A DNA stretch of 64,000 nucleotides from Arthrobacter sp. V1I9 (GTDB lineage: Bacteria > Actinomycetota > Actinomycetes > Actinomycetales > Micrococcaceae): NCBI RefSeq assembly GCF_030817075.1, contig NZ_JAUSYU010000001.1, positions 2,542,001 to 2,606,000 on the forward strand, written 5' to 3'. The notes under the pieces are model-generated. The model was not told where the DNA came from. It was given only the letters and a program-made list of their open reading frames with translations, and made no database searches. This document shows positions 1-8,242 of the stretch, piece by piece (within the stretch, counting starts at the first letter, position 1; every line of letters begins with the position of its first letter). The position numbers and the translations under genes are program-made.

Positions 1-199
1 CTTCAACGGAGGAGGTGCCACGGCGGAGGATATCGCCCTGATGCGGAAAACGGTGGGCCCCGGCCTTGGCGTGAAGGCCTCCGGCGGAGTGCGGTCCCTC
101 GAAGACGCGCAGGCTATGATTGCAGCAGGTGCAACACGTATTGGTGCCAGCTCCGGCATTGCCATCGTCAAGGGTGAACAGGGTTCGTCCTCGTACTGA
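1..199 (+). CDS. deoC: Deoxyribose-phosphate aldolase, C-terminal part
   Basis: This is the 3' end of a gene that enters from the left edge; the frame begins at base 2 and about 65 residues are visible. The product would cleave 2-deoxyribose-5-phosphate to glyceraldehyde-3-phosphate and acetaldehyde in deoxynucleoside breakdown. The visible part has the end of the TIM barrel: a phosphate-binding strand with KASGGVRS and then TRIGASSG, both typical of class I DeoC. The catalytic Schiff-base lysine of the family lies in strand six, and the lysine in KASGG is the second conserved one. The protein ends in GEQGSSSY. The N-terminal two thirds are outside the window. Confidence 0.9.
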   Translation, partial: FNGGGATAEDIALMRKTVGPGLGVKASGGVRSLEDAQAMIAAGATRIGASSGIAIVKGEQGSSSY

Positions 200-249
200 G
201 GGCACCCGGAGCCGCCACAGATTGAGGCCCGCGGGCCAAGGAGGAACGA

Positions 250-513
250 ATGTCCAGCAGTATCACGGCTTCCAACCAGGGCTCTTCGTCTGACCAGGGC
301 AACCTGCAGACGCCCCAGAACGAGAACAAGCTTGGCACGAGCATTCTTCTCTTCGTGGTCTGCATGGCCCTGTTCCTCGGCGCCATCTACTCACTGTCGT
401 TCCTGACGCTGGGCAACCCCTGGCCGATGGCAGCCTGCCTGGTGCTGTTCGCCCTGGCTTACTGGATCCCGCAGACCATCCTCGGCCGATCGGACTCCGC
501 CGGCGAGCACTAA
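250..513 (+). CDS. Small membrane protein of unknown function
   Basis: An 87-residue protein that I cannot assign to a named family. The first 28 residues are polar and rich in Ser, Gln and Asn. Two hydrophobic stretches follow, at about residues 30-52 and 58-78, so it is probably a two-pass membrane protein with a short charged tail (GRSDSAGEH). A purine-rich AAGGAGGAACGA sequence precedes the ATG and is a good ribosome binding site. It lies 50 bp after deoC on the same strand and may be co-transcribed with it. A strong hairpin terminator follows about 95 bp after the stop. Confidence 0.75.
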   Translation: MSSSITASNQGSSSDQGNLQTPQNENKLGTSILLFVVCMALFLGAIYSLSFLTLGNPWPMAACLVLFALAYWIPQTILGRSDSAGEH

Positions 514-606
514 GCCCAAGCAGGTCGCACTAAGTGTCGTTTTGAAGGCTCAAAGCTTGACGGCTCAAAACGAAACTTAACGCTACTTCGTTTGACCCAA
601 ACGCGG

Positions 607-640
607 AGAGACCCCCTGGACACCGTCCAGGGGGTCTCTT
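607..640. terminator. Bidirectional terminator hairpin
   Basis: A perfect 15-bp stem (607-621 with 625-639) and a 3-base loop lie between the small membrane gene (+) and the convergent YdjM-like gene (-). The GC-rich core reads accccctggac. The T tail is short, so termination may depend partly on the stem alone. Confidence 0.75.
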
Positions 641-647
641 GCTCCCT

Positions 648-679
648 AGGCCCGGCTTTCGAGAACCAGAGCCGGGCCT
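648..679. repeat. Second inverted repeat next to the terminator
   Basis: A perfect 10-bp stem (648-657 with 670-679) with a 12-base loop sits directly beside the 607-640 hairpin. It is closer to the end of the minus-strand gene and may be that gene's own terminator. Confidence 0.5.
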
Positions 680-697
680 GGGGACCAGACCCGGGTG

Positions 698-1510
698 TCA
701 GAACCAGGTTCTGGTCCAGGCCTCAGCGACGGCGGCCACCCTTGGCCATTGGCCATCGAGTAAGGACCAGCCCGCCACGCACAGCCCCACCATCGCGTAG
801 GCGCTCACCGGGATCAGCAGCAGCCACTCGCGCTTCGACCCGGCACGCCCCAGCAACGGCAGGGACAGGGCGCCGTTCGGCCGCCAGACCTGGCGCAGCA
901 GCGGTACCTTGCGCATGAGCTTGGGCGGCCGGATAACGACCGGCCACAGCAGGGGCACGCCTCCCGTGGTGATCAGGTCCCCCACGATGTGCACCACCAC
1001 GCCCGTCAGCATCGAGACGGGGAGCCAGGTCCATTGGTCCGGCGCATACCAGGTGACCAGCCCGGCCATGGTGAGCGCGAAGATCCAGTTGCTGATGAAG
1101 CCCGCCTTGGGGAACAGCTTCAGGGCCTTCGCGGCGATGTTGATCATAAACATGCACAGCAGCCCCGCACCCACGGACAGCAGTCCCCAGTCCGTCTGCA
1201 CCTGGACCTGCCCGGCCAGGGTGGCCAGCAGCACAAAGAATGCCGCCCCAAGCACGGAGTGCGTGCCCTGCCGGTGCCCGCCGCTGGCGTTTTCAATTCC
1301 GACGGCGATCACGTTGGACAGCGGCGACAGGGAATTCGCCACCGTGCTGTGCCGGTGGTCCCAGTCGCACACCAGGGCTGTTCCCGCAGTCGCCATCCCG
1401 CCGATCAGGATCCCGGTAGCGTCCAGCGGGTACCAGCCCAGCGTGTACGGCCCCGTGGAGGCAATAGCTACCCACGCCGCGGCTCCCGACGCGGCGTGGT
1501 GTCCTCCCAT
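698..1510 (-). CDS. YdjM/DUF457-family membrane metal-dependent hydrolase
   Basis: A 270-residue integral membrane protein of the YdjM-like (DUF457) family, annotated as inner-membrane metal-dependent hydrolases; the physiological substrate is not known. Near the N terminus it has conserved His residues in MGGHHAASG. DWDHRHST follows at about residue 52 and GTHSVLG at about 83, and these are the expected metal-binding positions. Several hydrophobic helices follow, and GDLITTGGVPLLWP lies near residue 180. The ATG is preceded by an in-frame TTG (1513), and the ATG is the more natural start. It lies only 6 bp downstream of the mfd stop codon, so it is probably translated from the mfd transcript. 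The paired hairpins at 607-679 would end that transcript. Confidence 0.85.
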   Translation of the reverse strand: MGGHHAASGAAAWVAIASTGPYTLGWYPLDATGILIGGMATAGTALVCDWDHRHSTVANSLSPLSNVIAVGIENASGGHRQGTHSVLGAAFFVLLATLAGQVQVQTDWGLLSVGAGLLCMFMINIAAKALKLFPKAGFISNWIFALTMAGLVTWYAPDQWTWLPVSMLTGVVVHIVGDLITTGGVPLLWPVVIRPPKLMRKVPLLRQVWRPNGALSLPLLGRAGSKREWLLLIPVSAYAMVGLCVAGWSLLDGQWPRVAAVAEAWTRTWF

Positions 1511-1516
1511 CAAGTC

Positions 1517-4500
1517 CTAACTCACCGCCAGTGGGGCGTCCGAGAAGATGTTCCGAATGACGCCGTTGGCCCATTCCAGGATTTCCGCGTCCTGCAGGTC
1601 CCGCCCGCCGATCTTTGCTGTTTTCGGCTTGGGGATCAGCACGGCATCCAGGGCCGGCTTGGACTGGGACCCCGGGTACATCCGGTTCAGGCGCATAACC
1701 TTGGACTCCGGAAGCGTGGCGGGCGAGAACTTGATGAAGTTGCCCTGCAACGCCACATCGGACAACCCCGCTTCCCGGGCACCCACCCGGAAGCGCGCCA
1801 CTGACACCAGGTTCTGGGCCGGCAACGGCGGCTCGCCGTACCTGTCCACAAGCTCGGCCAGGACTTCGTCGATGGCCTCATTCGTGAGTGCGGAGGCCAG
1901 CTTGCGGTAGGCCTCCAGGCGCAGCCGCTCCCCCGGCACGTAGTCGTGCGGAAGGTGCGCGTTGACCGGCAATTCGATCTTCATCTCAGCTGCCTTCTCC
2001 TCGGCCTCGCCGCGGAAGTCCGCCACCGCCTCCCCTACCAGGCGGATGTAGAGGTCGAAGCCGACGCCCTGGATATGGCCTGACTGTTCGCCGCCCAGCA
2101 GGTTGCCGGCGCCGCGGATCTCGAGGTCCTTCATGGCCAGCTGCATGCCAGCGCCAAGCTCATTGTGCGCGGCCACGGCCTTCAGCCGTTCCAGCGCCAC
2201 CTCGCCAAGCGGTTTCTCTGACGGGTAGAGGAAGTAGGCGTAGGCACGCTCACGGCCGCGGCCCACCCGGCCGCGGAGCTGGTGCAGCTGGGACAGGCCG
2301 TACTTGTCCGCCCCGTCCACGATCAGGGTGTTGGCGTTGGAGATGTCCAGGCCGGTTTCGATGATGGTGGTGCACACCAGCACGTCAAAGCGCTTCTCCC
2401 AGAAGTCAACGATGATCTGTTCCAGCCGGCTTTCGGACATCTGGCCGTGGGCCACCTCAACCCGGGCTTCCGGTACCAGTTCACGGATCTTGGCGGCGGT
2501 GCGCTCGATGGTGGACACCCGGTTGTGGACCAGGAACACCTGGCCCTCGCGCATCAGTTCGCGCCGGATGGCAGCCGAGGTCTGCTTGTCCGTGTAGGGG
2601 CCAACGTACGTCAGGACGGGGTGGCGTTCCTCCGGCGGCGTGGCCAGGGTGGACGTTTCCCGGATGCCGGTGAGGGACATTTCCAGGGTGCGCGGAATGG
2701 GGGTTGCACTCATGGCCAGCACGTCCACGTTGGTGCGCATCTTCTTAAGCGCTTCCTTGTGCTCCACCCCGAAGCGCTGCTCTTCGTCCACAATTACGAG
2801 ACCCAGGTCCTTGAACTCAAAGTCCTTGGACAGCAGCCGGTGGGTACCGATGACGACGTCCACTGAGCCGCTCTTGACGCCCTCTACGGTTTCTTTGGTT
2901 TCCTTGGTCCCCTGGAACCGGGACAGGGCCTTGACCCGCAGGGGAAAACCGGAGAACCGCTCGGTGAAGGTTTCGTGGTGCTGCTGGGCCAGCAGGGTGG
3001 TGGGCACCAGCACGGCCACCTGTTTGCCGTCCTGCACCGCCTTGAAGGCCGCGCGCACGGCAATTTCCGTTTTGCCGTAGCCCACGTCGCCGGAGACCAG
3101 CCGGTCCATGGGAATTTCGCGCTCCATGTCCGCCTTCACCTCGTTGATGGTGGTCAGCTGGTCCGGCGTCTCCACGTACGGGAAGGCTTCCTCAAGTTCG
3201 CGCTGCCACGGGGTGTCCGGACCGAAGGCGTGTCCTCGCGAGGCCATCCGGGCGGAGTACAACCGGATCAGCTCGCCGGCGATCTCCTTGACGGCTTTGC
3301 GGGCCTTGGACTTGGTGCTTGCCCAGTCCGCGCCGCCCATCTTGCTCAGGACGGGAGTGTCGCCGCCAACATAACGCGTCACCTGGTCCAGCTGGTCGGT
3401 GGGCACAAACAACCGGTCCCCCGGTGCGCCCCGCTTGGACGGCGCATACTCCAGGACCAGATATTCGCGCACGCCGTCACCGCCTCCAGCAACTTTGCGC
3501 TGGATCAACTCCACAAAGCGCCCGATGCCGTGCTGTTCATGCACCACGTGGTCCCCCTCCACCAGCTGCAGCGGGTCCACCGCGTTGCGGCGCTTGGACG
3601 GCATGCGCCGCATGTCCTTCGTGGATCCGGCGGACGTCCGGCCCAGCAGGTCGGCTTCGGTGAGCAGGCCGAGCTTGAGGCCGTCCAGGACGAAACCGCG
3701 TCCGACGGCGGCAGTGGTCACCTCGATGATGCCCGCCTGGGGCTCGTGGTCCAGGCTGTCCACCCGGGCACAGGGGATGTCGCTGTCGTGGAAGAGTTCC
3801 GCGAGGCGCTGCGCCGGCCCGGGACCCTCCGTGGCCACAACGATCCGCCACTGGTCCCGGACGCGGGAACCGATGAAGTCCATCATTTCGGCCACGTCGC
3901 CCTGGTAGCCGCGGGGTTCACGTGCGTGCAGGTTCAGCACGTCGACGTCGGGCAGCAGGTCCTCGTCCTGTGCCAGCGAGGTGATGGACCACCAGGACAC
4001 ACCGTGCTCCAGGGATGAAGTCCGCGTTTCGGTCAGCGAACGGAAGCTGGCTGAATGGAGGGCAGCGCTTGCCTGCGAGCTGAGGTCCAGCGGGGCGGTC
4101 CCGCCGTCGGAGGCCGTGGACCAGGCCGCTTCCAGGAACTCTTCGTTGGTGGCGGCCAGGTCGTGGGCGCGGGTACGGACCTTCTCGGGTTCGATAATCA
4201 CCGAAATGGAACCCGCAGGCAGCTGCTCCACAAACGGGACCATGGCATCCACCAGCACCGGCGCCAGGGATTCCATCCCCTCCACGGCGATGCCGCCGGC
4301 AATCTTTTCCAGCATGTCCGCTGCAGCCGGAAGCTGGGACTTCAGGGTGGCCGCACGGGACATCACGGACGGAGTAATCAGGATTTCCCGGCATGGCGGG
4401 GCGTGCAGCTCCGTGGGGTGGTGGAGCCCGGGCGAGGACAGCGAGCGCTGGTCGGCCACGGCGAACCAGCGCATCTGGTCCACCTCGTCACCGAAGAACT

Positions 4501-5200
4501 CCACCCGGATGGGGTGGTCCTCGGTGGGGGGAAAAACGTCGATGATGCCGCCGCGGACAGCGAACTCACCGCGGTGCGTCACCATGTCCACCCGGGCGTA
4601 CGCCGCATCCGCCAGCCGCCGCACCACGTCGGTAAACGGAACGTCCTGGCCAACCTTCAACGTGACCGGAACCAGCTCGCCCAGGCCGGCCACCACCGGC
4701 TGGACCACGGCGCGGACCGGCGCCACCACCACACGGAGCGGTCCCGCCGTCGAGCTTTCCGGGTGCGCCAGCCTGCGCAGCACGGAGAGTCGCCGGCCCA
4801 CGGTGTCTGAGCGCGGGGAGAGCCGTTCGTGCGGGAGGGTTTCCCAGCTGGGGAACCCAGCCACGGCGTCCGCGGGGAGGTAGGCCCGCAGCGCGGCCGT
4901 CAGGTCCTCTGCCTCCCGGCCGGTAGCGGTGACTGCGAGCACGACAGCCGGCCGCGCACCGTCGGACCCTCCGCCTGCCGTGGCAGTGGCCGATATGCCA
5001 TCCGCCATCTCGGCAAGAAGCACCGGCCGCAGTCCGGCAGGCGCGCTGATCTGGTAGTCCTGGCCCCGGACGTCGAAGCCGCGGGCAGCCTCGGCCCGGA
5101 CACGGGCGAAGGTCTTGTCCGGGCCGAGGGCTCGGCGCAGTCCATCCAGCGACGGGCCCGCGCTGGAATGGCCGGCGGTGGAGGGGCCGGGAAGGCTCAT
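1517..5200 (-). CDS. mfd: Transcription-repair coupling factor
   Basis: Mfd (1227 residues, full length) recognises RNA polymerase stalled at DNA damage, pushes it off and recruits UvrA for nucleotide excision repair. Visible parts, in order: the UvrB-like N-terminal region; the RNA-polymerase interaction domain with VEGDHVVHEQHGIGRF near residue 545; Walker A GDVGYGKTE near 700; DEEQRFGVEHKE near 805; the helicase C-terminal half with QLRGRVGRG; and the C-terminal TRCF domain. The frame is open for 79 more codons upstream. I chose the ATG at 5200 because AGGAG lies 8 bases before it and because MSLPGPST opens the conserved region. It is divergent from the SDR gene at 5407. Confidence 0.96.
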   Translation of the reverse strand: MSLPGPSTAGHSSAGPSLDGLRRALGPDKTFARVRAEAARGFDVRGQDYQISAPAGLRPVLLAEMADGISATATAGGGSDGARPAVVLAVTATGREAEDLTAALRAYLPADAVAGFPSWETLPHERLSPRSDTVGRRLSVLRRLAHPESSTAGPLRVVVAPVRAVVQPVVAGLGELVPVTLKVGQDVPFTDVVRRLADAAYARVDMVTHRGEFAVRGGIIDVFPPTEDHPIRVEFFGDEVDQMRWFAVADQRSLSSPGLHHPTELHAPPCREILITPSVMSRAATLKSQLPAAADMLEKIAGGIAVEGMESLAPVLVDAMVPFVEQLPAGSISVIIEPEKVRTRAHDLAATNEEFLEAAWSTASDGGTAPLDLSSQASAALHSASFRSLTETRTSSLEHGVSWWSITSLAQDEDLLPDVDVLNLHAREPRGYQGDVAEMMDFIGSRVRDQWRIVVATEGPGPAQRLAELFHDSDIPCARVDSLDHEPQAGIIEVTTAAVGRGFVLDGLKLGLLTEADLLGRTSAGSTKDMRRMPSKRRNAVDPLQLVEGDHVVHEQHGIGRFVELIQRKVAGGGDGVREYLVLEYAPSKRGAPGDRLFVPTDQLDQVTRYVGGDTPVLSKMGGADWASTKSKARKAVKEIAGELIRLYSARMASRGHAFGPDTPWQRELEEAFPYVETPDQLTTINEVKADMEREIPMDRLVSGDVGYGKTEIAVRAAFKAVQDGKQVAVLVPTTLLAQQHHETFTERFSGFPLRVKALSRFQGTKETKETVEGVKSGSVDVVIGTHRLLSKDFEFKDLGLVIVDEEQRFGVEHKEALKKMRTNVDVLAMSATPIPRTLEMSLTGIRETSTLATPPEERHPVLTYVGPYTDKQTSAAIRRELMREGQVFLVHNRVSTIERTAAKIRELVPEARVEVAHGQMSESRLEQIIVDFWEKRFDVLVCTTIIETGLDISNANTLIVDGADKYGLSQLHQLRGRVGRGRERAYAYFLYPSEKPLGEVALERLKAVAAHNELGAGMQLAMKDLEIRGAGNLLGGEQSGHIQGVGFDLYIRLVGEAVADFRGEAEEKAAEMKIELPVNAHLPHDYVPGERLRLEAYRKLASALTNEAIDEVLAELVDRYGEPPLPAQNLVSVARFRVGAREAGLSDVALQGNFIKFSPATLPESKVMRLNRMYPGSQSKPALDAVLIPKPKTAKIGGRDLQDAEILEWANGVIRNIFSDAPLAVS

Positions 5201-5406
5201 GGCAGAAGCTCCTGTGGTGTTCAACGAAAAAGCGCAACGCGAAAACCCGAAATTCGCGTCGAATCCCGGGTAAACCCAGCCTACCCCTCCCCACCGACAT
5301 GCCGGGTGGATGCGTGCAGCTAGGCTGGCAACCACACACCAGGCAGGCAGGCGGCCGTCCAGGCGCGCTGCGGCTCCGAACAGCTTAGAGACGAAGAGGA
5401 GACAGC

Positions 5407-6915
5407 ATGACCGGAACCAGCAGCACCGAGCGTTCACCCAAGACCGTCCTGGTCACCGGGTCCACAGGTTACATCGGCGGCCGGCTGGTGCCGAAGCTCC
5501 TGGAGGAGGGTCACAGCGTCAAAGTCCTGGTGCGATCCCCCAACAAAATCGCGGGCGCGCCATGGCGGGACAGGGTGGAGGTCATGGAGAGCAGCCTGGA
5601 CGACGGCGACGCGTTGCGGGCGGCGCTGGCCGGCGTCGACGTCTTCTACTACCTCGTGCACTCGATGGCAGCCGGGGCGGGGTTCGAAGCCAAGGAACAG
5701 GCGATGGCGCGGGCGGCCGCTGATGCTGCTGCGGCGGCGGGGGTGGGCCGAATCATCTACCTGGGCGGCCTCCATCCCCAAGGCGTGGAACTGTCCACCC
5801 ACATGCGCTCCCGCGAGGCCGTAGGCAAAGTGTTCCTCGACAGTCCGGTGGACGCCATCGTGTTCCAGGCGGGCGTGGTGATCGGCTCCGGCTCGGCCTC
5901 CTTCGAGATGATCCGGCACCTTTCCGAGACGCTGCCGCTGATGCCGGCGCCCAGTTGGGTCCGCAACCGCATCGAGGCCATCGCGGTGCGGGATGTCCTC
6001 TACTACCTGGTGTCCGCGGCTTCCCTGGACGGCCCGATCAACCGCACGTTCGACGTCGGCTGCCGCCAGGTGCTCACCTACGCCGGGATGATGAAGGAGT
6101 ACGCCGCCGAAGCCGGGCTGCCCTACCGGGTGGTGCTTGCACTGCCCGTCCCTGCGCCCAAACTCGCCGGCATGTGGGTTGCCCTGACCACACCCATCCC
6201 GCTGTCCATGGCCGTGCCACTGGTCCAGTCCCTCCAGCACGACGCCGTGTCCAATGAGCACGACATCGACCGGTACATTCCGCAGCCCGACGGCGGCCTT
6301 ACAGCCTACCGCACCGCCGTCGCCCTGGCCCTCGGCAAGGAACGCGACGGGCAGGTGGAGACCACCTGGGCGAACGCCGGGGTGGCTGCCGATCCCCTGC
6401 CCAGCGACCCCGACTGGGCGGGGCACAAGGTCTACATCGACGAACGGACCTTCCACGGCGACGTTGATCCCGCCCGCGTGTGGACCGTCATCGAGGGCAT
6501 CGGCGGGCGGAACGGCTGGTACTCCCTGCCTTTGGCCTGGCAGGTCCGCGGCTGGCTGGACAAGCTGACGGGCGGCGCCGGCCTGCTGCGCGGGCGCAGG
6601 CATCCGCATACTCTCGCCGCCGGCGAAGTGGTGGACTGGTGGCGGGTGGAACGGATTGACCACGGCAAACTGCTGCGGCTCCGCGCCGAGATGCGGGCAC
6701 CGGGCCGGGCATGGCTTGAACTGTCCGTGGAACCGGACGCAAACGGCAGCAGGTACCGGCAGCGGGCCATCTTCTTCCCCAAAGGCCTGAGCGGGCGGCT
6801 TTACTGGCTGGCGGTCCTTCCGTTCCACAGCCTGATCTTTCCGGCCATGGCGAGGAACATCACCGGAGCGGCACGGAAGCTCGTGGATGCGGAGCGGACA
6901 GCGAGGACCCCGTAG
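5407..6915 (+). CDS. SDR-family NAD(P)-binding protein with C-terminal DUF2867
   Basis: A 502-residue two-domain protein. The N-terminal part is an atypical (NmrA-like) short-chain dehydrogenase fold with the nucleotide-binding motif GSTGYIGGRL at about residues 18-27. The active-site tyrosine pattern of classical SDRs is not evident, so catalysis is uncertain. From about residue 330 to the end it matches the DUF2867 (SRPBCC-like) type, with YIDERTFHGDVDP and WWRVERIDHGKLL. Fusions of these two domains are common in actinobacteria and are usually annotated simply as SDR family oxidoreductase. GAGGAGA precedes the ATG. The gene is divergent from mfd across about 206 bp that must hold both promoters. 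I do not know the substrate. Confidence 0.88.
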   Translation: MTGTSSTERSPKTVLVTGSTGYIGGRLVPKLLEEGHSVKVLVRSPNKIAGAPWRDRVEVMESSLDDGDALRAALAGVDVFYYLVHSMAAGAGFEAKEQAMARAAADAAAAAGVGRIIYLGGLHPQGVELSTHMRSREAVGKVFLDSPVDAIVFQAGVVIGSGSASFEMIRHLSETLPLMPAPSWVRNRIEAIAVRDVLYYLVSAASLDGPINRTFDVGCRQVLTYAGMMKEYAAEAGLPYRVVLALPVPAPKLAGMWVALTTPIPLSMAVPLVQSLQHDAVSNEHDIDRYIPQPDGGLTAYRTAVALALGKERDGQVETTWANAGVAADPLPSDPDWAGHKVYIDERTFHGDVDPARVWTVIEGIGGRNGWYSLPLAWQVRGWLDKLTGGAGLLRGRRHPHTLAAGEVVDWWRVERIDHGKLLRLRAEMRAPGRAWLELSVEPDANGSRYRQRAIFFPKGLSGRLYWLAVLPFHSLIFPAMARNITGAARKLVDAERTARTP

Positions 6916-6958
6916 GATGTTTGGAGCTTAATCCGTTCCCCACGTCCCAGGAGGACCC

Positions 6959-7456
6959 ATGGCCCTGAGCGCAACCACCACCCTTCCGCACTCCGTACCC
7001 AGCGTTGCAGCTGTCCTGGTGAATGAGGATTTCCAGCGCCACGTCAGCCAGCTGGTGGGCGGCAGCCTCGAATCCTTCACCGTTGACGGCGACGTCGCCG
7101 GCGCGTTCAGCGCCACGTCCGTACGGACCCTTCCCACCACCCGGCTTCCCGAGTTTGCCCGCAAGTTCGTCGGTGAGCACCTGAAGGTAACGCAGGTGGA
7201 AAGTTGGGATGCCCCCGCGGCGGACGGCTCCCGCCAGAGCAACATCTCGCTGAAGGTCGCCGGCGCTCCCGTGGACGTCACCGCCGTGCAGCGGCTGATA
7301 GCTGCCGACGGCGGCACGCGCGTCGAGCTCGAGGGTGCCGTCAAGTCCTCGGTTCCGTTCCTCGGCGGGAAAATTGCCGACGCCGCCGAGCCCATGGTTG
7401 CCAAGGCGCTGAACCTGCAGGCCAAGCAGGCCCAGGCCTGGCTGGAAAGCCACTAA
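6959..7456 (+). CDS. DUF2505 domain-containing protein
   Basis: A 165-residue protein of the DUF2505 family, which is restricted to actinobacteria and resembles START/SRPBCC lipid-binding folds; no function is established. The family pattern is visible in the N-terminal FQRHVSQLVGG, the central RTLPTTRLPEFARKFVG and the C-terminal end, which stresses Lys and Gln (AKQAQAWLESH). There is no signal peptide or membrane segment. AGGAGGACCC gives a strong ribosome binding site. The next gene begins 3 bp after its stop, so the two form an operon. Confidence 0.87.
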   Translation: MALSATTTLPHSVPSVAAVLVNEDFQRHVSQLVGGSLESFTVDGDVAGAFSATSVRTLPTTRLPEFARKFVGEHLKVTQVESWDAPAADGSRQSNISLKVAGAPVDVTAVQRLIAADGGTRVELEGAVKSSVPFLGGKIADAAEPMVAKALNLQAKQAQAWLESH

Positions 7457-7459
7457 GTC

Positions 7460-7678
7460 GTGGAGCTGCCCGTCTTCGCCGCGCTGGTCCTGATCATCGC
7501 CGGCGTCTGGTCCCTGGTGGTTTGGCCGCAGTTCCTGCGCCGGGTCATGAAGGATCCCCGGGCCCGCGACGCCGCCGGCAAGGCCACGAAGTTCCTTACC
7601 GTTCACGTGGTCCTGGTGAGCATCTCCATGGTGCTGGGGGCGGCCACCGCCATCATCGGCATCATGTCGCTGTTCTAA
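7460..7678 (+). CDS. SCO4848-family small membrane protein
   Basis: A 72-residue protein with two predicted membrane helices (about residues 4-24 and 47-69) joined by a positively charged loop, FLRRVMKDPRARDAAGK. This pattern matches the SCO4848 family of actinobacterial small membrane proteins, which has no known role. The start is GTG, 3 bp after the DUF2505 stop, so translation is probably coupled. A strong terminator follows 20 bp after the stop. Confidence 0.85.
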   Translation: MELPVFAALVLIIAGVWSLVVWPQFLRRVMKDPRARDAAGKATKFLTVHVVLVSISMVLGAATAIIGIMSLF

Positions 7679-7698
7679 CCAGGTTCCACTATGAAGTC

Positions 7699-7736
7699 CG
7701 GGCCTCCTTCCTGCGGGAAGGAGGCCCGTACTTTTT
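7699..7736. terminator. Bidirectional intrinsic terminator
   Basis: A perfect 13-bp stem (7699-7711 with 7716-7728) has a tgcg loop and is followed on the plus strand by a run of five T (7732-7736). It ends the DUF2505-SCO4848 transcript. On the minus strand it lies just past the sufU stop, so it can also end sufS-sufU. Confidence 0.9.
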
Positions 7737-7767
7737 GCCGTCAGGCTGCTTGGTCAGGTTTGTGCTG

Positions 7768-8217
7768 TCAGGCTGCCTGGTTGAGCGCGTCCTCCGCCGC
7801 TACCCAGGAAATCATGGCGCACTTCACGCGGGCCGCGTAGCGGGCGACTCCCTCGAACGCTGCCGCATCGCCCAGGAGTTCCGGATCCGCGGTTATTTTG
7901 CCCCGGGACCGGAGGACCTCGCGGAAGCTGTCAATCACCTCGTGCAGCTCAGCCACAGTCATTCCTTCAGCCAGGTCCGTGAGGACGGAGGCTGACGCCA
8001 TGGAGATGGAGCAGCCCGCGCCGTCCCAGGCGATTTGCGCAACTTTGCCGTCGGTTACGGCGAGGCGCAGGGTTACTTCGTCACCGCAGACGGGGTTGAG
8101 CTGGTGCGACTGCCCCGTCGTGGCGCCCTCCGGCGCCTGTGTCCCGGCCAGTCCGCTGCCGTGGCGGGCCTTGGAATGGTCAAGGATGATCTGCTGGTAC
8201 AGGTGGTCAAGGCTCAT
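7768..8217 (-). CDS. sufU: SUF-type sulfur-transfer/scaffold protein SufU
   Basis: A 149-residue SufU/IscU-like protein. SufU takes persulfide sulfur from the cysteine desulfurase SufS and passes it on for iron-sulfur cluster assembly. The three conserved cysteines are present: Cys44 in NPVCGDE (with Asp46), Cys69 in GAGCSIS and Cys133 in RVKCAMISW. The insert between the first and second halves is the length expected for zinc-dependent SufU proteins rather than IscU. It is 25 bp downstream of sufS on the same strand and clearly in the same operon. The rest of the SUF machinery (sufB, sufC, sufD) is not in this window. Confidence 0.94.
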   Translation of the reverse strand: MSLDHLYQQIILDHSKARHGSGLAGTQAPEGATTGQSHQLNPVCGDEVTLRLAVTDGKVAQIAWDGAGCSISMASASVLTDLAEGMTVAELHEVIDSFREVLRSRGKITADPELLGDAAAFEGVARYAARVKCAMISWVAAEDALNQAA

Positions 8218-8242
8218 GTCATACCTTCAAAGTGTTGGTGTC

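Noticed and set aside
2975..4018. A 347-codon plus-strand frame opposite mfd
   Set aside because: Entirely inside mfd, with shadow-like composition and no domain.
5313..5330. TAGGCT as -10 box of the SDR gene
   Set aside because: A fitting -35 element is missing, and the same hexamer occurs at several places on both strands, so the support is too thin.
5434..6828. A 464-codon minus-strand frame under the SDR/DUF2867 gene
   Set aside because: Composition (Gly/His/Arg/Pro) is typical of antisense shadows, and the plus-strand gene has a clear start, ribosome binding site and family.
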